Origin: Trileptium ribeirensis
Taxonomy: Eukaryota > Nematoda > Enoplea > Enoplida > Thoracostomopsidae
Assembly: GCA_030248225.1 (NCBI GenBank)
Contig: JASANE010003541.1
Coordinates: forward strand, 62,001 to 126,000
DNA length: 64,000 nt
Direction: 5' to 3'
Shown: piece by piece, positions 49,840 through 59,720 of the stretch
Numbering within the stretch: position 1 is the stretch's first letter
Layout: the number at the start of each line of letters is the position of its first letter
Notes under the pieces: generated by a model
Told to the model about the DNA's origin: nothing
Database searches by the model: none
Seen by the model: the letters and a program-made list of their open reading frames with translations, nothing else
Made by a program: the position numbers and the translations under genes

Positions 49840-51330
49840 AGGTAGGGGTTGGTAGGGGATTTTTCCTTATGTCGGCTATCGGAATTAAAAAGGGGACGGG
49901 ATTCGTCACCAAAAGATTGAGAGGTTCGAGGTGTGGCCAGTAGAATGCCGGTGGGGCGCTTGGTATGGCGCGCGTCTTTCTTTTCGTGAGCAGTATTAGT
50001 GCCTTATATTTTGCAATGCGGCGTGATCCTTGCTGGACTCTACGTGCTCGAGTTCCAGATATTGTGGCAACAAACACGGATATAGAAGGTTTATTGCAAC
50101 GCACGGTAAAATATTAGAATACTGTCATTAAGCCCGTAGATCACTTGCGGCGCTACTTGTATAACCGTAGTAGAATAACGTGCTCTTCTCAGTACCCGTT
50201 CAAATAGCCTCGGCACTATTCTATAGTCCCGTATTTTAGCTCACACAGGCTTCGCACTAGTTTTTCAGTAACGACTAATTGAGCTCTCGTATCCAAAACG
50301 GTGGTACTTCCTTTCGTACCAGATTGTTTTCAGGTCACGCTTTTACTCCACCGGACTCTGTTGCACAGTCTGACGTTTACTTTCACTATGCACGTCGGCC
50401 ACCGATTTCGGTATTCTCAACGATCCCTATCTGTTACTTTAACCGTTAAGTAAAAGCTACCTAGTAATTATCCCTAAGTTATCAAAGCTATTGTTTAAGG
50501 TTACACTTGAGCGATAGTGGTTAGGGTTTATTTTATCTGTTACGTTACTAGCGCTATGGTTTTAACACAACACATTCTCGGACGGAAAGTGTACCATGCG
50601 ATTATGTAATTACCTCAACCTAAGCCTTAGAGTTATGCTAATAATGCCAGTTATAGTAAACAAGCCGACCGCGGATTGAAGCCAAACCACGTTATTAAAA
50701 CTGTATAGAAGCGGTCGACTTCTATGCAGCTGAAGTTTGCTCAGCGTATGCCCCCATACGGATGACGATACTGGTATTTAGGTAAGGTGCTCAAGTTTTT
50801 GGTCGTCCGAACCAATCCCCTGACTCACCCGGTCTTCTCAAGAATAAAACTTCCACGCCGACGACCCCGGACGGATGCCAGACGACGCAGTCACACTACT
50901 AATATTTTCAAGTCCCACCTGCACTCTCGCCCTGGTTACCGCTTACTCGATACAAGAAAGGTCGAAATGTTTAAAGTATTACTAACCTAATACGTTTTTA
51001 TTAGCCTATCACTCCTACTAAGTCTTATTACCACTGTTCACAGTTTTTCTCTATGCGATGCCCTTTTGCACTCTAATCCATAGAAATTACACAACAATAC
51101 TGCGTATTCTTTGCGCACTAATAAACAAGATTAACAAGTTCGGAAACCCGAGTATAGGCGTTTCCTTCCAGTATAAGCACTGAGGAAGCCGAGTATAAGT
51201 CTTCCTTATCTCAATAATGCCGCCAGGAACCCGAGTATAGGCGTTCCTTGAAATTTAGCAACCAATAGTAAGGCCGAGTATAAGCACCTTCTATTAACAT
51301 AGCGCTTGATAATCCCTGGTATAAGATAAC
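49840..51330 (+). repeat. LTR-like arm, right, of the inverted repeat
   Basis: Homologous to the left arm in opposite orientation, with many substitutions and small indels. Its distal end has four copies of CCGAGTATA-GG/AG, about 40 bp apart (51150-51290), and then CGCAATTCTTTGCG. The left arm has two such copies. A partial third relative is at 60990-61450. The ~75-bp centre between arms holds GTGAGTGAAACTAAAGCG. Confidence 0.65.
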
Positions 51331-51842
51331 AGTACGCAATTCTTTGCGACTGTCGGAGCTTTTTCTGTCTTTGCTTGCTTTGCTTGGCCGTTCTACTCGT
51401 GCTTACGCGACGCTCCGGCCCCCAGCGCTACTGGAACACACGAAGAATACAATTTGATTACAACTCTCGCCACCAATTAACCCTATATGCTAGTAGCTGG
51501 GGTGCGCGAGTCCGTGGTCTGGTGTACCAGTAAGTAAAGCGGTGATAAATTCCTTAGCGTTACCGGGCTGGGAGACGACCTACTACAATAGTACAGGTTT
51601 ATTACGCTCTCCGTTAATTGAAGCCAACAAAAGCCGTTTTGTACCGCACGTTTACTAACCAATTTATCTAAATGCCGATTTACTGAAGGTGTTGTAATGT
51701 GGACACAGTACTCACCATTCGCCAAAAATACGTAATAATTTGCAACCGACAGCTGTTAGTCGACCATTCACTATACAGAGAATAGTTGAGTTAGCATTCC
51801 ATTGTACCTAGATGGCACTCTGTCATAAACTGGTTTTATACA
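51331..51842. other. spacer, nothing recognised
   Basis: Sequence following the right LTR-like arm and preceding the hAT copy C target site. It could be the interior of the element carrying that LTR (continuing at 58050), but no coding similarity was found. Confidence 0.35.
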
Positions 51843-52683
51843 GTGTCGCCCAGGGAGTAACCGGAATTCCGGTTCCGGCGAAAATCATGTTCCGGTTGCG
51901 GTTCCGGCAAAGGGCAAAAACCATACCGGAACCGGAATTCTGGTTTAAAAATTTTGTTTGAAATTTTCCACGTTTTTTGCTTCATCTGTGATCCAAACAT
52001 ATGTAATATATTATACAATGATCAAGCTCCAATACAACCAAGCAAAAGAAAATATTAACAAAGCAATTTGTCGTTTGAAACGTAAGTAGGGCACATAATT
52101 TCAGTAGGAATGTTTCATAATAACCTGCACGAGTTTGTTAACAAATCAAAGCTAGGTCGTTGCTTGTAGCAGCTATTTTACACATCCAGAAGTCTGTGCG
52201 GTACATTTCAATTAAACCGGTCCAGTTCGGTAATAGAGTATGGCTAACGCAGAAGTATATACTTAAGGTATGCTTGGCTAACATAAATTGAACAAGAACC
52301 CGCCAATGCGCTTGTAAACTTGGTAAATCAGTCTAAATTGAAGTAAACTAACGTTATCTGCAACGCAGCTAGAAACTGCTTTCTTGGCAAAGAACTGTAT
52401 TTATTGAAACTGTGCGAGCAGCATCACAGTGTGTCTCATTTATAGCATTCTGATTAGAAAGTTATCATCATTATCATCTAACTTACGGGCACTGCTTGTC
52501 CAACGCTAGTCTAAACAGTGTACCAGATCAGAAAATTACGTTCTATCTATTATTTTATATAAGTTTCCTACAGAACATGTAACAAACGTATGTGTAGTAA
52601 AGGAAGGCGACTGGAGACAGAGCGAAAGTGTGTATTCTACGCTCCAAGCTTTGTGAGTATATTCGATTTGACGCAGTATAGGC

Positions 52684-52908
52684 TGTAATGTCTGACCTGC
52701 ATGATTTGAGCCACAGCACGCATCGTTGTCTTTGCATCAAGCGGCAAGGTCGTTGAACATCACATGAGTTGGAGAGCAGTTGTATGCAAGTGATAACAGC
52801 CGCTGATGTAGGGAAGTCTTTGTGTGGAGAGGCTGCTGCCGAAACCATGTAGTAGAATTGTCGATGAGCGGGCTGCAACGAAGAAGGTAGTGTTTTAGAC
52901 ACGTTACA
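52684..52908 (-). repeat. 3' LTR, 225 bp
   Basis: On the plus strand it starts TGTAATGTCTGACC and ends GTTTTAGACACGTTACA, so the LTR has TGTAA...TTACA ends. It differs from the other LTR at about four positions. On the minus strand the bases just before it are GCGCGGGGGTAG, a short purine-rich tract suited to plus-strand priming. Confidence 0.95.
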
Positions 52909-52937
52909 CTACCCCCGCGCCGTATGAGTGGAACGCT

Positions 52938-55900
52938 TCAAAAGGTGGTTACTGTTAACGTCGGGCTGAAAGAGACGCTCCGAGTCGACCCATCCTGTTG
53001 TTGTAGTTGTTGTGTTTTGCTGCTTTTACGCTTAAAGAACTCTGCTTCAGCAATCGCACGTCGTAAGCCTGTTTGTCGGGGTTTTTGACCACTTATAAAG
53101 TCTTTGATTCCAGTTTGCGGTACATATGCTACTTCTCCAGTACCAAAAAATTTCACCGCGATCCATTTTCCCGACCTATTGGGAACTCTATGCAAGGCAG
53201 ACCCCGCGGGGTCAATCGTAATGGCTGGCCAAGACGGATGACCCCGCAGTTGAGCCATTACTAATCTACCCACTGGAAATTTGGTACAATCCACTGCCAA
53301 ACGGGTAGTTGAACTACTGTTTGTTCCAGGTGGCGGCAATGGAGAAAACTTTTCGTAAATGTCTCCAGGAGAAACTGCAAGATAAGCAGGCCTCACTCTA
53401 TCTACAGATACGATTTCCGAATGCCCGTTTCGCTGTATGGTCATGTTTTTCGGATTGCATGATGTTACCAAATAAGGTCCATTGTATTTTGGCAGTAAAG
53501 AAGACCTTGGCGCAACCTTGCGAAGCCACACATGTGTGGTCGTGGCTAAATCCTTGGACATTAACTCAGGCGAGTTGTGACACCTACGAGGAGCCGTGAG
53601 GTGACGCATACCAACGAAGAACTTGTCTATTGTTTGGGAGCTGGACGTTGACTGAGATGGGTGAGATGGTGCGAACAAATCGTGTGGAAGATCAATATTA
53701 CCTCCATACACCAACTGGGAAGGGCTGAACTTATTGTCGTTGATTGCTGTCCTCAGTCCCAACAATACCATAGATAATGCAGCATGCCAGTGAGGAAAAG
53801 TACAAGATGCCCGAAGATAGTTTTTTAGCGAGCGATGAAACCGCTCTACCGCACCATTGCACGCCGGATGATAAGCGGTTGTACGCTTTCGCTTAATACC
53901 AAGTCGCTGCATTAATTCCGACCACACAGCGGATTCGAATTGCGCCCCTCTATCTGAAATCAAAATCTCGGGCAAGCCAAATCTAGCAATCCATCCGGAC
54001 ATCAACGCATCAACAACGGTTGACGTAGCAATGTCGCGAGTGGGAATCACCTCACGCCAGCGCGAGAATCGATCTATTGTAGTGACAAGATAGCGAAAAC
54101 CTTCGGATACGGGGAGTGGCCCAACAATATCAATATGAATCGTTTTAAACCGATGAGTAGTCGGAATAGTGCCAACTGCCGCCCTGGAGTGCCTGGTTAT
54201 CTTGGACCTTTGACATGAAATGCATTCTTTGGCTCAGGTGCGGACATCTTTGTTGATTCCTTTTGTTGAAACGATCAGTCATTATACGAGTCGTTGCTTT
54301 TGGACCCGGATGCGAAGGATTATGCACTTGAATAAACAAGGTCCGGCGCATGGTATGTGGAATATATGGCCGTAAAACCAATTTTGAGGAGTCACAGAAC
54401 ACAGGAGCACCACCCAGCATATTGTTTTTACTGACAACGTAGTTTTGTTGAAGAGTCTCATCAGGTCAGCGTCTTTCTTTTGCTCACAAGCTAGATTCTC
54501 GTTGGGCTGAAACGAAATTGCTGAAACTGGACGTGATAGCGCGTCTGCAACCACATTTTCCGCACCGGAAATGTGTTGAAAACTGCAATTGAACTCGGAG
54601 ATGAATGATAGCCATCTACTTTGCTGCGGGGTTGGCGTTTTCATTGCTAAAGCATGCAATAAAGATTTATGATCAGTTCGGATGATGAATGTCTGGCCTA
54701 GCAGCCAGCTGAAGTGCTTCAAACTTAAGTACACAGCGAGCAATTCTTTGTCAAAAGCAGACTTTTTTGCTTCTGCGTCTGAAAATTTTCTGGAAAAGAA
54801 GGCAAGTGGTTCCTTCCTGTTGTTGACTACTTGATGTAAAACCGCACCTGCAGCCGTGTCGGATGCATCTGTGGTTAGTTCTATAGCGCGTGGGGGTGAG
54901 GAAATGACAGTCTGACACATTGTTTCAATGCTAATTTCAGATCAAAAATGGCCTTCCTCAAATCGTCATTCCAACTAATCTTAGCATTTGGGCACGACCT
55001 TTTTTTACGCGTTAAATCTGTTAACGACGCGGTTATATCAGAAAACATACGTATAAATCGATGGTAGAACCCTGCCATACCTAAGAGACGGCGTAAACCA
55101 CGTATAGTTTCTGGCAACTTGATTTGATCAATATTCTCAATTTTGCTAGGTATGGGGCAAAAACCTTCGGCCGAAATCTGGACACCAATAAAAGAGACAG
55201 ACGAGCGCAAAAATTGACATTTTTCTGCCTTCAATCGCAGACCAAAAAATTGAAGGCGCTGAAAAATAATGTCCAAATGCGTCAGATGCTGGTGCTCTGA
55301 AGAACTCGCTACCAAGATATCATCAATGTAACAGTCTCGAAGGGTAGGTCATGTAAAGCACTGTCAATCAAACGCTGGAAAGTTTGTGACGCATTCCGTA
55401 GACCGAACGGCACCCGACGGTATATAAACAAGGCAAACGGGGTAGTAATAGCAGTTTTTAACTGATTGACTCAGCCAAGGGTATCTGATTGAAAGCAGAC
55501 ACTAGATCCAGTTTGGAGAACACGGTACATCCATTTAGACAGTTCGTTAAATCTGCGAGGTTCGGCATGGGGTACCGATCGGGAGTCGTCTGGCGATTGA
55601 GTTGCCGATAGTCTCCACAGGGTCGCCATGAATCATCAGACTTCGACACCATATGGAGTGGGGAAGCCCAGGGTGATTCACCCCGATATACCACCCCTTG
55701 CTGCTCGAGTTTAGCGAAGACCTCCTTAGCAACTTTCAATTTCTCACCAAATAACCTCCGTGGGCGACAGTAACAGGGCGGTTCTGTAGTCACAATATTG
55801 TGCTCTATGAGATGTGTGACAGCATCACGAGTTGAAATTGGGGAGAATAGAGCATTGTACTGTTTCACTAGAACATCAACAGGCGAACGACGAATTGAGT

Positions 55901-56371
55901 TGATAAAACTTCCGCTGCTCGTATGCCCCCTTGCTGCGGAACGGTCACTACTCTGCAACGGAGCATTTGGCGCGTAGACAAGTTTGTTATTATAGCAGTC
56001 CACCATGATACCGTAGCGTTTTAAGAAGTCACAGCCCAAGATTGGAAAAGCTACTTCACCTACTGTAAAAGTCCACGTGAACCAACGTGAAGTTGATTGA
56101 TGAAAAATGACAGTTTTAATTTACCAGTTGTTTTGACAGAAGTACCGTTCGCTGCTTTGAACGTATCACCAACTACCCTTCTGTCTGTGTTACCATAGCT
56201 TAGAGGAAGGAAACTGCTAACGCTTCCACTGTCAGCAAGGAAGCGTGCAACACCAGTAGCGGCGACAAAAATATTGTTTACTCCGTTCCCGGCCGCCGTG
56301 GCAACGGAGAAACGAAGTTTCCCGAAGTGGACTGAGTTGCGGAGGCATCCCAAGAGCACGGCTGGACACAA
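52938..56371 (-). pseudogene. Pol of the gypsy element (PR-RT-RH-IN), frameshifted
   Basis: Domains in order are: protease with ADSGS active site (56233-56225) and LGCDFL flap partner near 56040; reverse transcriptase with GDYRQLN, FSKLDLVSAFNQIPL, VPFGLRNASQTFQR and catalytic YIDD (55330-55319); RNase H with ELTTDASDTAAG and RTDHKSL; integrase zinc region near 54330; HIDIVGP (first Asp) near 54125; SDRG and ERFH (Asp33 and Glu69 of the last open segment, 35 residues apart); GPY/F module (KYNGPYLV...VDRVRPAY); and a PWWP-like tail. Reading shifts occur near 56090, 55470, 55330, 54910, 54440, 54230 and 54150. The last open segment (54050-52938) is intact. The shifts may be real decay or assembly indels. 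Confidence 0.88.
53046..53279 (-). other. PWWP-like domain at integrase C terminus
   Basis: It begins 35 residues after the GPY/F module: FPVGRLVMAQLRGHPSWPAI, then WIAVKFFGTGEVAYV and a basic helix (KPRQTGLRRAIAEAEFF). This matches the PWWP fold pattern G-x-L-V-W/M-A-(K/Q)-x-x-G-x-P-x-W-P-A, a variable loop, then V-x-F-F-G-T-x-(D/E)-x-A-(W/Y)-V. The motif proper is PSWP. PWWP domains in other proteins bind H3K36-methylated nucleosomes and DNA. Here the domain could steer integration. The first cage position (usually W or F) is Met. The frame is open through to a stop at 52938. Confidence 0.85.
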
Positions 56372-57471
56372 TTCCTTGCAGCATTACCAAAACGGTTGTG
56401 GTAAAAACAATAGCCTGAAACCGAAGACTGATTTTGCCGCTGCTGAGAGCGATAGGGCGATCTGAACTGGTTGCGCGAACAGCTACCGCTACGACCAAAA
56501 CGCTGTCTGGCACCCAGGCGCTGTTGTTGATTTTGAACAGCGAGGGAGCATACCATTGTTTGCAAATCTGACATCTGCTTTGTCATTGCCGCTTTCCAAT
56601 CATCCTCTGTGGAAACGGAATTCGGTTTGTGGCTTGTGGAACAAATATTACCCGCTGAGGCTACAGGTAATTGCTCCATCATTTTATCCGCAGTCTCGGC
56701 TACCTTCTCGATTGGTAGGCCATCTAAAGTCGCTAATACAATTCGCACTGATTCGGGAAGTATTTCCAAAAATCGTAGACGAACCAAATTCTCACTGTTG
56801 GGGGCTAATCGCTGCAACTGTCTAAGAACTGTACTAGGCTTCCGATCACCCAGATGCTGCTCCTCCAGCAGCTTTCGAAGTTGGCGATCTTGACTTTCGC
56901 CAAAATAGGCGACAACGTTATCCTTGATGACATTAAAATCATCAGACACTTTTGCTCCACTGTCATGAATAACATTGGTCGGTAACGCCAAAATTAGACT
57001 GTTTTTCTTAACGTTTTCTGAGGCGCCAGACAACAGCTGCTCGATTTGTTCAAACCAAACTCGAATATCTTTCTCATAAAAGTCAGGTAGTTTAATGGTC
57101 TTGACAGTGGACGCTGTCACACCTGCATTTCCTGAAGTCGAATCGACGCGCTGTACGGAAGCTAAAGCCAGCTTGACGGCTTTAGGATTTTCAGCTTCTA
57201 ACGCAGTAACCATGAGGCGCTTTAGTATTTCGAAACTAACATTGTCTTCATTAAGCAATATGAGCGCCCTCTCCAGATCGTTCTTGGAATAATCATCAAA
57301 ATTAATAGGACCCGGATTCTGCTCCACGTCACCCGCAAGAATGAGTAGAAGGCGAAGCTGTGTTGCTTGACGAGACGAGCGACCCTGAACGGCAAGTACC
57401 ATGTAGACGAAAGCAGTTTTGATGGTCTCCGTGTCTCTCGCGAGCTGGGATGTTGCCGGATGGGAACGCAT
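56278..57471 (-). CDS. Gag of the gypsy element, with N-terminal 2A
   Basis: Structural protein forming the retrotransposon particle. From the first ATG after the primer site (57471) it is 397 residues, stop at 56278. The first ~45 residues are a leader rich in hydrophobic residues (FVYMVLAVQG, LRLLLILAG) ending in the 2A motif DVEQNPGP. After 2A come a helical Gag core (KLPDFYEKDIRVWFEQIEQL, then LRKLLEEQHLGDRKPS and LRQLQRLA, then LRFLEILPESVRIVLATL) and a knuckle, CFYHNRFGNAARNCVQPC (56409-56356), of form C-x2-H-x9-C-x3-C. The frame stays open upstream through the LTR, so longer N termini are possible. The pol frame overlaps its 3' end in the -1 frame. Confidence 0.88.
   Translation of the reverse strand: MRSHPATSQLARDTETIKTAFVYMVLAVQGRSSRQATQLRLLLILAGDVEQNPGPINFDDYSKNDLERALILLNEDNVSFEILKRLMVTALEAENPKAVKLALASVQRVDSTSGNAGVTASTVKTIKLPDFYEKDIRVWFEQIEQLLSGASENVKKNSLILALPTNVIHDSGAKVSDDFNVIKDNVVAYFGESQDRQLRKLLEEQHLGDRKPSTVLRQLQRLAPNSENLVRLRFLEILPESVRIVLATLDGLPIEKVAETADKMMEQLPVASAGNICSTSHKPNSVSTEDDWKAAMTKQMSDLQTMVCSLAVQNQQQRLGARQRFGRSGSCSRNQFRSPYRSQQRQNQSSVSGYCFYHNRFGNAARNCVQPCSWDASATQSTSGNFVSPLPRRPGTE
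57307..57330 (-). other. 2A ribosome-skipping motif in Gag
   Basis: The codons read DVEQNPGP, preceded by LLLILAG. D-V/I-E-x-N-P-G-P is the invariant core of 2A peptides, where the ribosome fails to form the Gly-Pro bond and releases the upstream product. The preceding leucine-rich stretch is also usual for active 2A. It would separate a leader of about 53 residues from a 343-residue Gag. Activity is inferred from the match. Confidence 0.9.
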
Positions 57472-57496
57472 CGTGAAGAGAGCGGCTGCTACCACG

Positions 57497-57514
57497 ATCA
57501 CGTCGGGTTCACCA
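57497..57514 (-). other. primer binding site, tRNA-Trp type
   Basis: Two bases after the 5' LTR the minus strand reads TGGTGAACCCGACGTGAT. This complements ATCACGTCGGGTTCACCA, which differs at one base from the 3' end of animal tRNA-Trp (family knowledge). CsRn1-like gypsy elements are known to use tRNA-Trp. Confidence 0.8.
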
Positions 57515-57516
57515 GA

Positions 57517-57741
57517 TGTAATGTCTGACCTGCATGATTTGAGCCACAGCACGCATCGTTGTCTTTGCATCAAGGGACAAGGTCGTTGAACATCACATGA
57601 GTTGGAGAGCAGTTGTATGCAAGTGATAACAGCCGCTGATGTAGGGAAGTCTTTGTGTGGAGAGGCTGCTGCCGAAACCATGTAGTAGAACTGTCGATGA
57701 GCGGGCTGCAACAAAGAAGGTAGTGTTTTAGACACGTTACA
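57517..57741 (-). repeat. 5' LTR, 225 bp
   Basis: Same length and ends as the 3' LTR, with about four mismatches, which indicates recent insertion. On the minus strand it has no stop codon in the Gag frame, and 225 is a multiple of three, so the Gag frame runs back through the LTR. ATGs within it (for example 57681) could serve as upstream starts if the transcript includes them. Confidence 0.95.
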
Positions 57742-58049
57742 TAGGCAATGGTGAATAGTGGAAGGCATTTTTTGCTCTGGGTGTCCAAAAATCGACATAT
57801 TTTATCGATAAATAAACATTATTAGCTTCCTCAGTCTCTTTAAAGTTTCAGAAAGGCAATAATACCATCGCAAAACATTAAGTTTAATGTAAAAGTTATT
57901 TTTAATGCATTTTAAATCCACTATACCTTCATTTCTTCCTTCATCTGTTTTACTATATATAAATTTCGAAAACCAAGTTCCGGTTTAAATGGGCGGTTCC
58001 GGTTGCTGGTTCCGGCCAATTTCGGTTCCAGTTATTCCCTGGTGTCGCC

Positions 58050-58747
58050 TAATCCACTTTAGTACGCACTAAACGACGAGCGAAATGAGTTAACACGAAA
58101 CTCCCGCCGTGTTTCAGTAAAGCTCACAATAAACGAATCACAGGTAAAACGACAGAACTATATACTAGCGGTCCTTTTTTCTTATTCGCCCGTATTCACG
58201 TAATCGGCAATACCATAAAAAGTAATTAACCATTAACTGACCAATTGTAAACGCGTTTCGGTTGTGACGAGCATGAATACATTACATCAATTGCGTATTA
58301 AACCAAAACCGAGTAGACTCGCTTGATTCTATCCAAAAGACAGCTATTGGCTAGACAATAACCACCACACTCTCGGAATTCAATAAAAGTTAACTCCAAA
58401 CATATATTTTTAGCAACGGCATCGCCAACTGGCGCAATAGAATTTTATGAGGTATAATACGCACTGGCCGCAAACGATTAACACAGAATTCCAATTACAA
58501 TCCTAATCTATAACGCAAAGACGTGGCGTTATTTTAAAAGAACAACAAAACCTAGCTATCTCATTTATAGCTAAAAACATAGAAATACTACCAAAGCATT
58601 AATAACGAAACTAGTATCTGCCACTCCTCCATAACTTCTACAACACCACCGACCAACTCGTCAAGATAATAATGATTGACTAATCAATAATAATAAAAAA
58701 TCAGTCACATGATAATTAAGAAAGTCCCCTCGAGAACTTACTACAAA
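58050..58747. other. spacer after hAT copy C, nothing recognised
   Basis: Continuation of the DNA that precedes 51843. No coding or repeat identity was found; it may be interior sequence of the element carrying the right LTR-like arm. Confidence 0.35.
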
Positions 58748-59720
58748 CAAATTTATTTATTAAATTAAATTATTAATAATAATTATAATAGTAAATTTAA
58801 AATAATTTAAGATAATTGGGGTTGGGGAGGGGTGGTGGTATGGGGGTTGTAGGGGGAATTGAAGGATAGAATTTTAGTACCTATGTTGAAGGGGTGGCAT
58901 AGGGGTATTTGTATTGGGAATTTGGTAAAGGTGGGTTAAGTTTTAGGGGAATGGTGGATGTTTGAAAAATGTGAAAATAGGAGAAAAATGGGAATTTTGG
59001 AAAATAGAAATTTAAAGGAAATAAAAAGGAGGAGAAAGGGGTGGGGTAGATATAATGTGAGTGGGGATAAGGGGTAAAGGATATTAAAATTTGGGAGAGG
59101 TCGGTAGGGTTTTGAAGAAATAGAAGATATTTGAAAAATAGAAAAAATTGGGAAAAAGTGAAAATTTAGAAAAAGGAAATTTTATAGAAAAATGGAAAAA
59201 GGGAAGGGTGTAGGTTATATATGGGGTTGGGTTAGTAGATGGGAAAAGGAATAAAAAATAGTAGTTTTTGGTGTGGTATTGGAGAAATCAGGGGTATTAA
59301 AAGAAATGAGTAAAAAGGGGAAAATGGTGATTTTGGAAAAGGAGAAGTTTGTGGGAAGAAGTATGAGGGGAAAGGGGAATTATATATATTTTAGTAAATG
59401 GGGTGAGGGGAAAAAGATATTGAATTATGGAAGGTATTAGTTAGGTATTGGGAGAGGGACGGTGGTTTGAGTTTTAATAGAAAAATGAGAAATGGGAGAA
59501 AAATGGGTTTTGGATAGGATTTTGGTTTTGGGTAGAAGAAAAGGGTGGGTGAGGTATATATTAGAGCAAAAAGAGTAGGGAAAAAGAAAAAGAGTGTTTT
59601 GGGGGTTTGTGGGTATTTAATTTAGGTTGAGGAAGAATGGGAATATTTAGGGGGATTTTATAATTAAGTAATAATAAGTATTATTATAATTAATTTATTT
59701 AATTTAATAAATTGCTTAGC
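58748..59720. repeat. cytosine-depleted G/A-rich block with ~168-bp periodicity, flanked by AT-rich inverted repeats
   Basis: From 58801 to 59670 I count only seven C on the plus strand, while G and A dominate and G runs are frequent. Landmarks such as GAAAAATGGGAATTTTGGAA (58983) and a TATATA core (59050, 59217, 59380, 59555) recur about every 163-175 bp, so it looks like a decayed tandem array of about five units. The flanks TTATTAAATTAAATTATTAA (58754 onward) and TTTATTTAATTTAATAAATT (near 59694) are inverses. No gene on either strand. Confidence 0.85.

Larger units (their letters stand above)
52684..57741 (-). mobile_element. Ty3/gypsy LTR retrotransposon with 2A in Gag and PWWP-like tail on integrase
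   Basis: A 5058-bp element with both LTRs and a 5-bp duplication TAGGC (52679-52683, 57742-57746). Copies A and B of the host hAT element show the empty site (CAGTATACGCAATGG). Order on the minus strand is LTR, primer site, Gag, protease, reverse transcriptase, RNase H, integrase, LTR, which is the Ty3/gypsy order. The tRNA-Trp-type primer site and the Cys-His-Cys-Cys knuckle in Gag fit the CsRn1-like lineage. Gag is open; Pol is interrupted by several single-base-scale frameshifts. Confidence 0.95.
51851..58041. mobile_element. hAT-type non-autonomous element, copy C, split by an LTR retrotransposon
   Basis: The ends CAGGGAGTAACCGGAATTCC and CCAGTTATTCCCTG are flanked by a perfect 8-bp duplication GTGTCGCC (51843-51850, 58042-58049). 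Removing the LTR element (52684-57741) and one TAGGC leaves about 1128 bp, collinear with copy A and in the same orientation. The order of events is therefore hAT insertion first, LTR element second. Confidence 0.92.

Noticed and set aside
52555..52902. Minus-strand 115-codon frame
   Set aside because: It is the 3' LTR read through in the same frame as Gag, continuing into the hAT copy; not a separate gene.
53046..53279. Chromodomain as the identity of the integrase tail
   Set aside because: The segment lacks the chromodomain pattern (Y-V-E-x-I-L and a W-x-x-W/Y core) but has the PWWP order PSWPA followed by FFGT.
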